DNA of 36,737 nt from Ideonella azotifigens (GTDB lineage Bacteria; Pseudomonadota; Gammaproteobacteria; Burkholderiales; Burkholderiaceae_C): positions 1 to 36,737 of the forward strand of contig NZ_VIDT01000006.1 of assembly GCF_006519715.1 (NCBI RefSeq), written 5' to 3'. Below the pieces are notes generated by a model. The model ran no database searches and was not told where the DNA came from. It saw nothing but the letters and a program-made list of their open reading frames with translations. Both the position numbers and the translations under genes were made by a program. Shown here piece by piece: positions 8,665 through 16,602 of the stretch (position 1 is its first letter; each line of letters begins with the position of its first letter).

Positions 8665-11600
8665 ATGCACATACTGGTATCGCGCCGCAGCACTCGCCCA
8701 TGCCGAAGCCTCCACTCGCACGCGCGCAGCACGCGGCACGCGGCGCGCCACGGAAAGTCAATCATCTCGCGTTGGCTGGCAGGGCTGGTCTGGACGGCCC
8801 TCGCCCTCAAGTTGACCAGCGCCTCAGCGCTTGCAATCGCGGACTACGAGCACACCGTCTGGGGCGAGAAGGACGGCCTTGCAGCTGCGGCGGGTCAATT
8901 CATCCAGGTGCCGCACGGCATGCTCTTGATGCGGACCACCGTGGGCCGCCAGGTCTTCGATGGCGTTGAGTTCCACTCGTTCGACAAGGCGCCGGCGGGC
9001 GGGCCGTTCGTGGACTCCGCCGACGTGCTGGGACAAACCAGCCCCACGGGAGCGGTCTACTACATCCATCCCGAAACGTTCCGCCTGATGCGGAGGTGGC
9101 AGGGCCGCACCGAAGCGGTCGAGGACAAGTTTGGCGCAGGTCCTTACGCCAGGTTCATCTTCGATCAGCAAGGGGTTGGGTGGTATCACCAGAGAGGTGT
9201 CCTTCTTCGGCTCGAGGGGCTCCATCTCGAGGCCCTCGACGATTCATGGGGCATTCCAAAGGGGACGAGGGCAATCCACCGTCCGGTCGTTGACGCGCAG
9301 GGGGCTGTCTGGTTTGTCAATCCTGTGGGCCTGTACAGGCTGCCCAGGGGCGCGCGGGTGTTCGAGCGCGTTGACGTGCGGGATTGCGAGCAGATTGCCT
9401 TCGCGCCGGATGGATCGCTGTGGTGCACAGGCGCCGAGGGCATCGCCGTGATCGACATGAAAGACGGCCGCCCTGTCAGCCAGCGGCGCCTGACGCGGGC
9501 GCCCCACGGCATCATGTTGTTCGACAGCCGGGGCGGTCTCTGGATGCATTCGCTGATCGGCATCGAGCACGCGGCCGACTGGCGACGGGTTCTCGAGCCC
9601 GGAGGCGCCGCCGCCCTGCGGGCAGACGCCATCACGCCTGAGCGCGGCCTGTCGTCTCTTTCAGTGAACGACTTGCACGAAGATGCCGACGGGAACATCT
9701 GGCTGGCAACCGCGACTGGCATCGAGCGGTTTCGGCTCCCGCGCTTCACGCAGGCGAAGTTCCCGCGTTACGTGACCTCTGCCGAGCTGACACCCGATGC
9801 CGATGGCGGTCTTTGGCTGGGCCAATGGAACAGCAGTTTGAAGTACGTCGCCAATGGCAACGTCAAGGAGATGCCTCAGATCAAGGACGTCACGAGCATC
9901 CGGCCCGGCGCAAATCATCGGATCTGGGTGTCGACCCAGAACGCGCTGTGGCGCAAGGAGGCGGGTGCCGACTTCACCCTTGTCCCGACGCCCGATCTGT
10001 CATGGCGTGGGCAAATACATCAGATTGCTGAAGATGACACGGGAGCCGTGTGGCTTCAGGCTGGCGATCAGTTGCTGCGCCTTCAAGACGGTCGCATTTC
10101 TCAACCCAGGGGGCCTGTCACGCCGCCTGCCGATGGACGCTACATCCTCCATGCCGACACGCAGGGCCAGCTCTGGTTTGCCGGCAAAGCGCGCCGCGGT
10201 CCCTTCGTGCTGCGTGGGGGCCTGTTCCGCGAGATCAGGTCCGAGCCTTACCATGACACGGTGACCGAAGCCTGGGTGGCCTTCGCGCGCGGCGCAAGGG
10301 TCTGGATCGGCGGGCTGAACGGCGTGGGCGTTTTCGAGGGAGACCGGTTCCGCCCCTTGCAGAGCAAGGGCAATGCTCTCAAAGCGATCACGGGCATCGT
10401 CGAGACGCCGCAGGGTGATCTGTGGCTGTCCGGGCTGAACAAGGTCTTTCACATTCCCGCAGCAACGCTCAAGGCCGGCTTGAGCGGGCAGGCGGTGATG
10501 CCCAAGGTCTATGACCACCACGACGGGCTGCACGGCGTCGCAGATCCCGGGGATGCGCCCAGATTGGTCCAGGATGCCGCAGGCCTCATCTGGGCCTCGA
10601 CCAATGAAGGTCGCTTCTGGATCGATCCCGGTGTCAAGCAGGCCGTGCCCAAGCCACCCGTGGCACAGGTCTGGGCGGTCAAGAGCGATGGCGCGATCAC
10701 GCCAGCGGGAGCCGGGGTGCAACTGTCCGCCAATCCCGGCCAGATCGAGTTCAACTATTCGGCGGCGGCGCTCTCCATCGCGGACCGGGTTCGCTTTCGG
10801 TATCGCATCGAGGGCATCGACAGCGAGTGGCAGGAGGCCGGGGCTCGGCGCACCGCGTACTACACGCAGTTGCCGCCGGGCCGCCATCGCTTCGAGGTCA
10901 TGGCCAGCAACGAGGATGGCCAGTGGGCCGAAGTGCCCACGTCGCTGGCGTTCGAGGTGCTGCCGGCCTGGTACCAGACGCTCTGGTTTCGCATGCTCGC
11001 GCTGTCGCTTGTGCTCGGATGCCTCTGGCTGGTCTACCGGCTGCGCGTGGGTGTCCTGAGGGCTCGCGAGCGGTCGCGCATGCGCGAGATCCTGGCGGAG
11101 CGCGAGCGCATTGCGCGAGACCTGCACGACACCTTGTTGCAGAGCATGCAAGGCGTGATCCTTGGATTCCAGGCCGTGGCCACCGCATTGCCGGCCCAGG
11201 ACAACACCCGCGGTTCGATCGAAAGCCAGCTCGACCACGCCGACCAGATGCTGGGCGAGGCACGCGACCGGGTGCGCGATCTGCGCAGCACGGATGCCGA
11301 CGCCGTCGGCCTGCGCGAAGCGTTCGAATCGGCCGCAGCCCAACTGGCGGGAACAGCACAGGTGGAGATCGTGGAGGCCGGGCGAGCTCGGGCCCTGAGG
11401 CCTCTCACCCGCGACCGCATCTACCTGATCGGCCGTGAGGCGCTGCTGAATGCCGTGATCCACGGCAAGGGCAGCGACATCCGCGTGGACCTGCAGTTCG
11501 AGTCGCGCCGATTCACCCTGCGCGTGCACGACAACGGCCCGGGCATGGCCCCGGAAGTTCTGGCGGCTGGCGCCCGCCCCGGCCACTACGGACTGCTGGG

Positions 11601-11787
11601 CATGCGCGAGCGAGCCGCGCAGATCGGCGGCAGCCTCACGATCACAAGTCGACCCGGAGGTGGCACAGAAGTCGAACTTCGCGTGCCTGCCGCCCAGGCT
11701 TTCGAGGGCACCGCGTCGAACAGGCCGTGGCGCCAGATCTTGCGAATCCCCAGAGAAGGTCGCCAGCCGATGCGCCGGCAGGCATAG
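8665..11787 (+). CDS. Propeller-type sensor histidine kinase (orphan)
   Basis: This 1040-residue sensor has a hydrophobic stretch at about residues 37-55 (a late signal peptide or anchor). A periplasmic beta-propeller follows (about 60-690, with repeats such as IWVSTQNALWR and VWLQAGDQLLRL), then a Y_Y_Y domain (FNYSAAALSIADRVRFRYRI to PPGRHRFEVMASNEDG), a transmembrane helix near 775-795, a HisKA_3 dimerisation domain with phospho-accepting His821 in ARDLHDTLLQ, and an ATPase domain with GREALLNAV, DNGPGMAP and GLLGMRERAAQIGG. All catalytic parts look intact. No response regulator gene is adjacent, so the partner must be encoded elsewhere; the NarL regulator at 17482-18123 is a candidate. 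The ATG at 8665 has only a weak ribosome binding site, and the true N-terminus is less certain than the rest. Confidence 0.9.
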   Translation: MHILVSRRSTRPCRSLHSHARSTRHAARHGKSIISRWLAGLVWTALALKLTSASALAIADYEHTVWGEKDGLAAAAGQFIQVPHGMLLMRTTVGRQVFDGVEFHSFDKAPAGGPFVDSADVLGQTSPTGAVYYIHPETFRLMRRWQGRTEAVEDKFGAGPYARFIFDQQGVGWYHQRGVLLRLEGLHLEALDDSWGIPKGTRAIHRPVVDAQGAVWFVNPVGLYRLPRGARVFERVDVRDCEQIAFAPDGSLWCTGAEGIAVIDMKDGRPVSQRRLTRAPHGIMLFDSRGGLWMHSLIGIEHAADWRRVLEPGGAAALRADAITPERGLSSLSVNDLHEDADGNIWLATATGIERFRLPRFTQAKFPRYVTSAELTPDADGGLWLGQWNSSLKYVANGNVKEMPQIKDVTSIRPGANHRIWVSTQNALWRKEAGADFTLVPTPDLSWRGQIHQIAEDDTGAVWLQAGDQLLRLQDGRISQPRGPVTPPADGRYILHADTQGQLWFAGKARRGPFVLRGGLFREIRSEPYHDTVTEAWVAFARGARVWIGGLNGVGVFEGDRFRPLQSKGNALKAITGIVETPQGDLWLSGLNKVFHIPAATLKAGLSGQAVMPKVYDHHDGLHGVADPGDAPRLVQDAAGLIWASTNEGRFWIDPGVKQAVPKPPVAQVWAVKSDGAITPAGAGVQLSANPGQIEFNYSAAALSIADRVRFRYRIEGIDSEWQEAGARRTAYYTQLPPGRHRFEVMASNEDGQWAEVPTSLAFEVLPAWYQTLWFRMLALSLVLGCLWLVYRLRVGVLRARERSRMREILAERERIARDLHDTLLQSMQGVILGFQAVATALPAQDNTRGSIESQLDHADQMLGEARDRVRDLRSTDADAVGLREAFESAAAQLAGTAQVEIVEAGRARALRPLTRDRIYLIGREALLNAVIHGKGSDIRVDLQFESRRFTLRVHDNGPGMAPEVLAAGARPGHYGLLGMRERAAQIGGSLTITSRPGGGTEVELRVPAAQAFEGTASNRPWRQILRIPREGRQPMRRQA

Positions 11788-11864
11788 GCAAGAGCTGCAA
11801 CGGACGGCCTATTGCATGCACCAACTGAGGTACTCGCGATTGGTGAACCGATAGGGCCCGCACG

Positions 11865-11991
11865 CAAAGGCCGGACTGGTAGCAGCACGGCCAGCAGCGC
11901 CGCCACCGGCGGCAAACAGGATGACGCCGTGCCCCCTGCAGGCCACGAAGATGAGCAACCCCAGCGCAAAGAGAACGATCAGGAGAGACAT
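11865..11991 (-). pseudogene. GntP-family permease, N-terminal remnant (frameshifted)
   Basis: From an ATG at 11991 the minus strand reads MSLLIVLFALGLLIFVACRG and HGVILFA, then the match continues in another frame as PPVAALLAVLL. Together these resemble the first two membrane segments of gluconate:H+ symporter (GntP) family permeases. Similarity ends after about 40 residues, so a frameshift and a large deletion have removed the gene. The rest of the 11788-12021 gap shows nothing else. Confidence 0.45.
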
Positions 11992-12021
11992 CGAGTGGCT
12001 CCAGTGCGGTTGGTCGGCCGA

Positions 12022-12828
12022 CTAAGTGCCCAGGCCCTTGACGGCGGCCAGGATGACATTCGCCACCTCGGCAGGCTTGGCCATCATCACGGCATGTCCC
12101 CCGTCAAGACTGGTGACCTTGGCGCCTGCACGTTGCGCCATGGCTTTCTGCGCGGGCGGTGGAATCATGTGGTCCTGCTCGGCCAGTACATACCAGCTGG
12201 GCTTGCTCCGCCAGGCCGCCACACTCACCTTGTCGCCGAAGCTGCGCCCTTCGATGGGCTTCTGGCTCACTGCCATCAACCGGGTCCTGGCCGGCGCCAG
12301 GTCCTGGGCGAAGTGCTCCCCGAAGTTCCTGGCGCTCATCCACAGATAGCCGTGTGAATCCTGCTCGATGCCCGCCAGGCCCGGAGGTTGCGGCAGGCCC
12401 TTGTTGGCGGAAAGGTCGTTCACCGATTCCCCGTCCGTCGGCGCAAAAGCCGCGACGTAGACCAGGCCCGCGACCTTCTCCTGCCGCCCCACCTCGGTGA
12501 TGACCACTCCACCCCAGGAATGGCCGACCAGCAGCACCTTGCCCGCTTGCCTGTCGATGGCTCGCTGCGTGGCGGCCACATCGTCGGCCAGCGAACTCAG
12601 CGGGTTCTGCACCGCAACCACCGTCAGCCCCTTTTCCTGAAGCAACGGGACGACATCGTTCCAGCAGGAGCCGTCTGCCCAGGCGCCATGCACCAGGATG
12701 ACGGAGACCTGTTGGCTCGCAGCTGCCGCTGGCGCTGCCGCGACGACACCCGGACTCAGCCAGGCGCCGAACGCCAAGCCGGTCGCGATGGAGAAGGCAG
12801 TCAGCTTGGGAACAAGGGGGGCATTCAT
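12022..12828 (-). CDS. Secreted alpha/beta hydrolase
   Basis: This 268-residue alpha/beta hydrolase (AB_hydrolase_6 type) has a Sec signal peptide (hydrophobic segment near residues 9-30, Ala-rich cleavage region), suggesting a periplasmic location. The oxyanion region is VILVHGAWADGSCW, the nucleophile Ser104 lies in GHSWGG, the acid is probably the Asp in AEQDHMIP, and the His is in DGGHAVMM. These are salicylate-esterase/EstC-like features; the actual ester or other substrate is unknown. The ATG at 12828 is preferred; an ATG five codons earlier (12843) is possible. A much longer open frame to 13551 is not coding, since it crosses the XapX genes. No operon partner on its strand. Confidence 0.88.
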   Translation of the reverse strand: MNAPLVPKLTAFSIATGLAFGAWLSPGVVAAAPAAAASQQVSVILVHGAWADGSCWNDVVPLLQEKGLTVVAVQNPLSSLADDVAATQRAIDRQAGKVLLVGHSWGGVVITEVGRQEKVAGLVYVAAFAPTDGESVNDLSANKGLPQPPGLAGIEQDSHGYLWMSARNFGEHFAQDLAPARTRLMAVSQKPIEGRSFGDKVSVAAWRSKPSWYVLAEQDHMIPPPAQKAMAQRAGAKVTSLDGGHAVMMAKPAEVANVILAAVKGLGT

Positions 12829-13141
12829 GGCAGTTCCAGTCATCAAAATAAGAGCATTCAATGTCCTTGGAAGCTGGGTCGCCAGCTTCCTCCCGGGGGT
12901 TGGTGCCACCTCCTCCGTTGGTGGCAAGCGCTGCTTGACGGCTGGCGAACTCGATCGCCAGGCCTGCGCCGAGCAAGCTGCAGCCCAAGTCGGCGACCTG
13001 CCTCTTCTGGCCACTGTGGTGCCTTCCTCCGTGCACACAGCTGCACGCCGCACGCCCGGCACACTCGAGGCGAACAGCGACGGGAAAGCCAGCTGGCACG
13101 CACTGCTGCGCGGGTGCCCGTTCCAACTCGGGGATGAATCC
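12829..13141. other. Divergent intergenic region, hydrolase/XapX
   Basis: No gene is supported in these 313 nt. They must contain the promoters of the minus-strand hydrolase and the plus-strand XapX pair. Two stem-loops lie close to the hydrolase start (12869-12926). GGGGA at 13130-13134 is the ribosome binding site of the first XapX gene. Confidence 0.5.
12869..12926. repeat. Two adjacent inverted repeats
   Basis: GGAAGCTGG (12869-12877) pairs perfectly with CCAGCTTCC (12882-12890) across a 4 nt loop. TGCCACC (12904-12910) pairs with GGTGGCA (12920-12926) across 9 nt. They lie 41-98 nt upstream of the hydrolase start on the minus strand and could be operators or a structured 5' leader. Confidence 0.5.
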
Positions 13142-13309
13142 ATGAACGACCTGTTGATCTCACTCGCGCTCGGCCTGGGCATTGGCGTCGCCTGCCGCTG
13201 GTTCGACCTGCCACTGCCGGCGCCACCCAAGCTGGTGGGCGCGCTGCTTGTCCTGTCCATCACGCTCGGCTTCACCGGCGTTGACCACCTGCTGCGAGGC
13301 GCCGCATGA
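13142..13309 (+). CDS. XapX (DUF1427) small membrane protein 1
   Basis: This 55-residue protein has two hydrophobic segments: LLISLALGLGIGVACRW and a second one around LVGALLVLSITLGFTG, joined by the Pro-rich LPLPAPPKLVGAL turn typical of XapX/DUF1427 proteins. These are small inner-membrane proteins of unknown function. GGGGA lies 7 nt upstream. Its stop overlaps the start of a second XapX gene by ATGA, so the two are translationally coupled and may form a hetero-oligomer. Confidence 0.8.
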   Translation: MNDLLISLALGLGIGVACRWFDLPLPAPPKLVGALLVLSITLGFTGVDHLLRGAA

Positions 13310-13548
13310 AAGCCGGCCCGACACAGAAGACCAGGATCGTGATCGGCCTGCTGCTCGGCGTGGCGATTGGCGCGCTGTGCCGCTGGGCCGGCATCCCGTC
13401 GCCAGCACCGCCCGTGCTGGCCGGTGCGCTGTTGGTCGTGGCGATGACCCTCGGGTACATCGCCACGGATCGCTGGGTCGCGAAAAGGGAAGCCAGGCAC
13501 CGGGACCTGTGCGGCGGGCCGGACGGCTCGCTCAAGCAAGGCCGGTGA
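13306..13548 (+). CDS. XapX (DUF1427) small membrane protein 2
   Basis: This 80-residue paralogue of the preceding protein has the same two membrane segments (VIGLLLGVAIGALCRWAG and LAGALLVVAMTLGYIA) and the same SPAPPVLAGALL turn. It adds a charged C-terminal tail of about 20 residues. It begins inside the stop of the first gene (ATGA). The pair precedes an isochorismatase-family hydrolase on the same strand after 306 nt, and a YtcJ amidohydrolase lies 6 kb upstream. Confidence 0.8.
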   Translation: MKAGPTQKTRIVIGLLLGVAIGALCRWAGIPSPAPPVLAGALLVVAMTLGYIATDRWVAKREARHRDLCGGPDGSLKQGR

Positions 13549-13854
13549 CATCGCCAGGCCCTCCCTGCCGGACCTCGCAGCGCGGCTCTACCCAACCGCG
13601 GGCGCCTGCGCCGCTTACGCCCAGAGGCCTAGCGCGCGCCAACCCGAGTGCGGGTGCCGGCAGGTGATCGGTTCGGCAAAGTGGCCGGACATTGCCCACC
13701 TGCTCCGAACACGACGACGGCCACACCCGGCGGTCGCCTTCGTCACAGGCGGGTGGTGGTGGCTGGCAAATGGACCTGCCCGTGGCGCAAGCCGCAGGCT
13801 CCGTCCGCATTTTCAACAACGCCTCGAAGCGAGGCTCACACGCAAAGGTCATAC
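13549..13854. other. Intergenic region before the isochorismatase gene
   Basis: No gene is supported in these 306 nt. AAAGG at 13844-13848 is the ribosome binding site of the downstream hydrolase. I saw no clear promoter or terminator. The spacing suggests that the hydrolase may have its own promoter here. Confidence 0.4.
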
Positions 13855-14508
13855 ATGGCACACGTACTCACCACCGGCGGCGGAAAAGCGCTGCTCGATG
13901 CCTCCGACGTCGCGATCCTGCTGCTGGATCACCAGTCAGGCCTGCTCCAGACCGTGAAGGACATCGAGATCAGCGAGCTGAGAGCCAACGTCGCATCCCT
14001 GGCCAGGGTCGCGGCCTTGATGGACATCCCGGTCATCACCACCGCATCGGTGCCAGATGGCCCGAACGGTCCGCTCATCTCCGAGATCGAGCAGTTCGCG
14101 CCTCGCGCAACCTACGTTTCACGCAAAGGGGAGATCAGCGCCTGGGACAACGAAGACTTCGTCAAGGCCGTGCGCGCGACGGGCAAGAAGACGCTGGTCA
14201 TCGCCGGCATCTGGACCAGCGTCTGCGTGATGTTCCCGGCCCTGGACGCAGTGGCCGCTGGATTCAAGGTCTATGCGGTCATGGACGCCTCTGGCGACCC
14301 CAGCGAGTTGACCTCGCGGGCCACGCTGGCCCGGTTCACCCAGGCCGGTGTGGTGCCGACCAGCATCAGCGCGATGGTTTGCGAGCTGCAGAGAACCTGG
14401 AACCGGCCCGACGCAGCAAAGTACGCCGAGATCTATGCCCTCTTCTCCCCGCACTACGCCGCCGCCATTGAGAGCTACCAGCGCGCGCAGCAGGCTGCGA
14501 AGGCATAA
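13855..14508 (+). CDS. Isochorismatase-family hydrolase (YcaC-like)
   Basis: This 217-residue cytosolic protein belongs to the isochorismatase-like Cys hydrolase family, YcaC subgroup. The first catalytic Asp is in AILLLDHQSGLL, the Lys is expected in SRKGEISAWDNEDF, and the nucleophilic Cys is in IAGIWTSVCVMFPALDA with the preceding family pattern. Length is normal. The start is set by AAAGG 6 nt upstream; an open frame reaching back to 13648 is rejected. A strong hairpin (14573-14616) lies after the stop. YcaC proteins hydrolyse small amides or esters of unknown identity. Confidence 0.92.
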   Translation: MAHVLTTGGGKALLDASDVAILLLDHQSGLLQTVKDIEISELRANVASLARVAALMDIPVITTASVPDGPNGPLISEIEQFAPRATYVSRKGEISAWDNEDFVKAVRATGKKTLVIAGIWTSVCVMFPALDAVAAGFKVYAVMDASGDPSELTSRATLARFTQAGVVPTSISAMVCELQRTWNRPDAAKYAEIYALFSPHYAAAIESYQRAQQAAKA

Positions 14509-14572
14509 CTCGGACGGTGCGGCACAGGGAGAGCCGCCCGAGTCTTGGGCGAGTTCTCAGCTGAGCGATGTG

Positions 14573-14616
14573 AAAGGGCCGCCGGATGGTGCAAGAACAC
14601 CACCCGGCGGCCCTTT
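14573..14616 (+). terminator. Hairpin after the isochorismatase gene
   Basis: A 19-nt stem (14573-14591 with 14598-14616) has one mismatch, a CAAGAA loop and AAA/TTT at its base. It starts 64 nt after the stop codon. The T-tract is only the three T of the stem base, so termination may be partial or bidirectional. Confidence 0.6.
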
Positions 14617-14629
14617 CGCACTGGTTGAG

Positions 14630-14662
14630 AAAAACAGTCAGGCCACCTTGGTGGTGGCCTGA
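14630..14662 (-). terminator. Rho-independent terminator of the minus-strand hydrolase
   Basis: TCAGGCCACC (14638-14647) pairs perfectly with GGTGGCCTGA (14653-14662) over a 5 nt loop. Read on the minus strand, the stem is followed 3 nt later by TTTTT (14634-14630). It lies 39 nt beyond the stop of the Asp-nucleophile hydrolase, as expected for its terminator. Confidence 0.75.
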
Positions 14663-14701
14663 CACTGATCATTCAACCTGCCCGACGCTGCAGCCCGGCG
14701 T

Positions 14702-15598
14702 TCAGCGAACCACCCGCTGCAGGAACTCGCGGATCAGGTCGCCAATCTGCCGGCTGTGGTCTTCGAGCGCGAAGTGGCCGGTGTCGAACATGTGGATTTC
14801 GGCGTTCGGCAGGTGACGCTTGTACGGGGGCGCCCCGGCCGCAGGGAAGATCTCGTCATTCGCTCCCCAGGTGATCAGCATCGGCGGCTGGTACTTGGTG
14901 AAGTACTCGTGCCAGGACGGATACAGCGGGACGTTGGTCCGGTAGTCGTAGAACAGGTCAAGCTGGATCTCGGCGTTGCCAGGCCGGTCGAGCAGGGCCT
15001 GGTCGAGCGTCCAGGCGTCGGGACTGACCAGCGACATGTCCTTGAATCCGGTGCTGTACTGCCAGTACGTTGCCTTCAGGGTCGTCAGCCACCGGATGGC
15101 CTCGCGCTCCTTGGCGGCACCGGTTTCCCAGTAGGCCATGATGCCGTCCCAGAACGGGTGCCCGAAGCCCTCCATGTACGCGTTGCCGTTCTGAACCACA
15201 AACGCAGTGACGCGCTCCGGGTGCTTGACCGCCAGGCGAAAGCCCACCGGGCCGCCGTAGTCCATCACGTAAAGCGCGTACTTCTCGATGTCGAGCTGGC
15301 GGGTCAGCTTGTCGACGATGTTCGTGTAGTTCTCGAAGGTGTAGGCGAACTTCGCACGATCAGGGCTCTCGCTCTGGCCGTAGCCCGGGTAGTCCGGGGC
15401 GATGACGCGAAACTTGTCCGCCAGCTGGGGGATCAGGTTGCGGAACATCTGCGACGACGTGGGGAAGCCGTGCAACAACAGAAGCACCGGGGCGTCCATC
15501 GGACCCGCATCCCGGTAGAAGACTTCGACGCCGTCGACCTTGACTCGTTCATACCGGATGTCGGTCGGCGATGATGTGCGGGGGGTAAGCTGGTCCAT
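14702..15598 (-). CDS. Alpha/beta hydrolase with Asp nucleophile, cytosolic
   Basis: This 298-residue protein is in the epoxide-hydrolase/haloalkane-dehalogenase branch of alpha/beta hydrolases. The oxyanion motif is LLHGFPTSSQMF. The nucleophile position holds Asp113 (YVMDYGGPVGF) rather than Ser, so hydrolysis should pass through an alkyl-ester intermediate. The acid is probably in GANDEIFPA and the base is His275 in DTGHFALEDH. No signal peptide is present. GAGGAAT upstream supports the start. A paralogue with the same core and a signal peptide lies at 21133-22098. Substrates are likely epoxides, halides or fluoro-acids, but this cannot be settled from sequence. Transcription ends at the hairpin at 14638-14662. 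Confidence 0.9.
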   Translation of the reverse strand: MDQLTPRTSSPTDIRYERVKVDGVEVFYRDAGPMDAPVLLLLHGFPTSSQMFRNLIPQLADKFRVIAPDYPGYGQSESPDRAKFAYTFENYTNIVDKLTRQLDIEKYALYVMDYGGPVGFRLAVKHPERVTAFVVQNGNAYMEGFGHPFWDGIMAYWETGAAKEREAIRWLTTLKATYWQYSTGFKDMSLVSPDAWTLDQALLDRPGNAEIQLDLFYDYRTNVPLYPSWHEYFTKYQPPMLITWGANDEIFPAAGAPPYKRHLPNAEIHMFDTGHFALEDHSRQIGDLIREFLQRVVR

Positions 15599-16082
15599 GT
15601 GATTCCTCGTCAGTAGATGGTGGGGCGCCTCCGGTCTGCGGATGCAGCAAGCCTGGAGGATGTCGTCATGACATCGCGTGTCTCAGCGTGTGATGACGGA
15701 CGTTTCAAGGTTAGGCACCAGCACTGCGAGGCACATCCTGCAGAGGGTGGTGTCGAGGGTGGCCTTTGGATGGAAAGGACAGCAGACATGGCGCGATCCG
15801 GATGCGCGATATCAGGCTGATTCGGACAAAGAGGCACCTAAATTCACGACCCGGAATAACTGAGAATTCAATGCGGCGGGCCTGATGACGCATCGACACG
15901 CCAGCATCAACGACCTGCCCATCGCGCAAGCGGATCGGAAGTTCTTCTGGCCCCTGGGCCGGCGGCCCGACGATCATCCCGGACTGACTGAACTGGGACT
16001 TTGAAGGTCCACGCCTCCTTGCGCCACAACTTGCCATTCGCCAGCGCAAAGCCCTTCGGTCGCGGCTGGGCGGCATCAGCCC
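15599..16082. other. Gap of 484 nt with possible gene debris
   Basis: No intact gene is supported. On the minus strand, between about 16076 and 15940, two overlapping frames look codon-biased: PKGFALANGKLWRKEAWTF in one, then [20 protein letters not shown] in another. This would fit a frameshifted relic, but I recognise no family. The part near 15599 should contain the promoter of the minus-strand hydrolase. Confidence 0.35.
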
Positions 16083-16469
16083 CTACTCATCACCACTTTC
16101 GTGATGCCGGGGGAAGATGATTTTTCGTCGCCCGAACAAGCGGGCATCCAACGAATAAGCCCCGGGGCCCAGCATTGCGAGCGCCGCGGCCTCAAGGATC
16201 GTGCAGACGGGCCCCAAGTCCATCTCGCCGGTGCCATTGACGCAAATCGCCAGGACCAGGGGCACGCACATCGCCGAGAAGACGGGCGTGAAAAGCCCGA
16301 TCCAGAGCGCGATCGCCACCGTCCAGGGCGCCAGCATGGCCACACCGGATGTGAACGGGCCAGGCGGCCGGAGTGCGCCGTCCAACAGGAGAACGCTCAG
16401 CGCAATCCGCATGATGAGCAGCGCGACGCCCGGTGGCCCGCCAGGGAACGCGGAGAACAGTCTTTGCAT
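16083..16469 (-). CDS. DoxX-like small membrane protein
   Basis: This 128-residue protein has about four hydrophobic segments (LLIMRIALSVLLLDGAL, LAPWTVAIALWIGLFTPVF, CVPLVLAICV, EAAALAMLGPGAYSLDA). The closing GPGAYSLDARLFGRRKI resembles DoxX-family membrane proteins, whose roles are diverse and mostly unknown. It starts MQRLFSAFPGGPPG at 16469 with only a weak ribosome binding site. It is divergent from the short histidine kinase (gap 133 nt). Confidence 0.6.
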   Translation of the reverse strand: MQRLFSAFPGGPPGVALLIMRIALSVLLLDGALRPPGPFTSGVAMLAPWTVAIALWIGLFTPVFSAMCVPLVLAICVNGTGEMDLGPVCTILEAAALAMLGPGAYSLDARLFGRRKIIFPRHHESGDE

Positions 16470-16602
16470 TTGCTCGCATGCTATGAAGACGCCATCGAAC
16501 GGAAAATGCCAATCCGGGTAACGGCCACTCAGCCCTTGGAGTGATTTCGAGTGCCGCGCCGCTCGATAGAGTCGAATTCACCACCATTCGAGTCGAGCGC
16601 CA

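Noticed and set aside
10000-11586. 528-codon open frame on the minus strand
   Set aside because: It is antisense to the propeller kinase; composition is that of a shadow frame.
12829-13551. Upstream extension of the secreted hydrolase frame
   Set aside because: It has no similarity, crosses both XapX genes, and the signal peptide begins at 12828.
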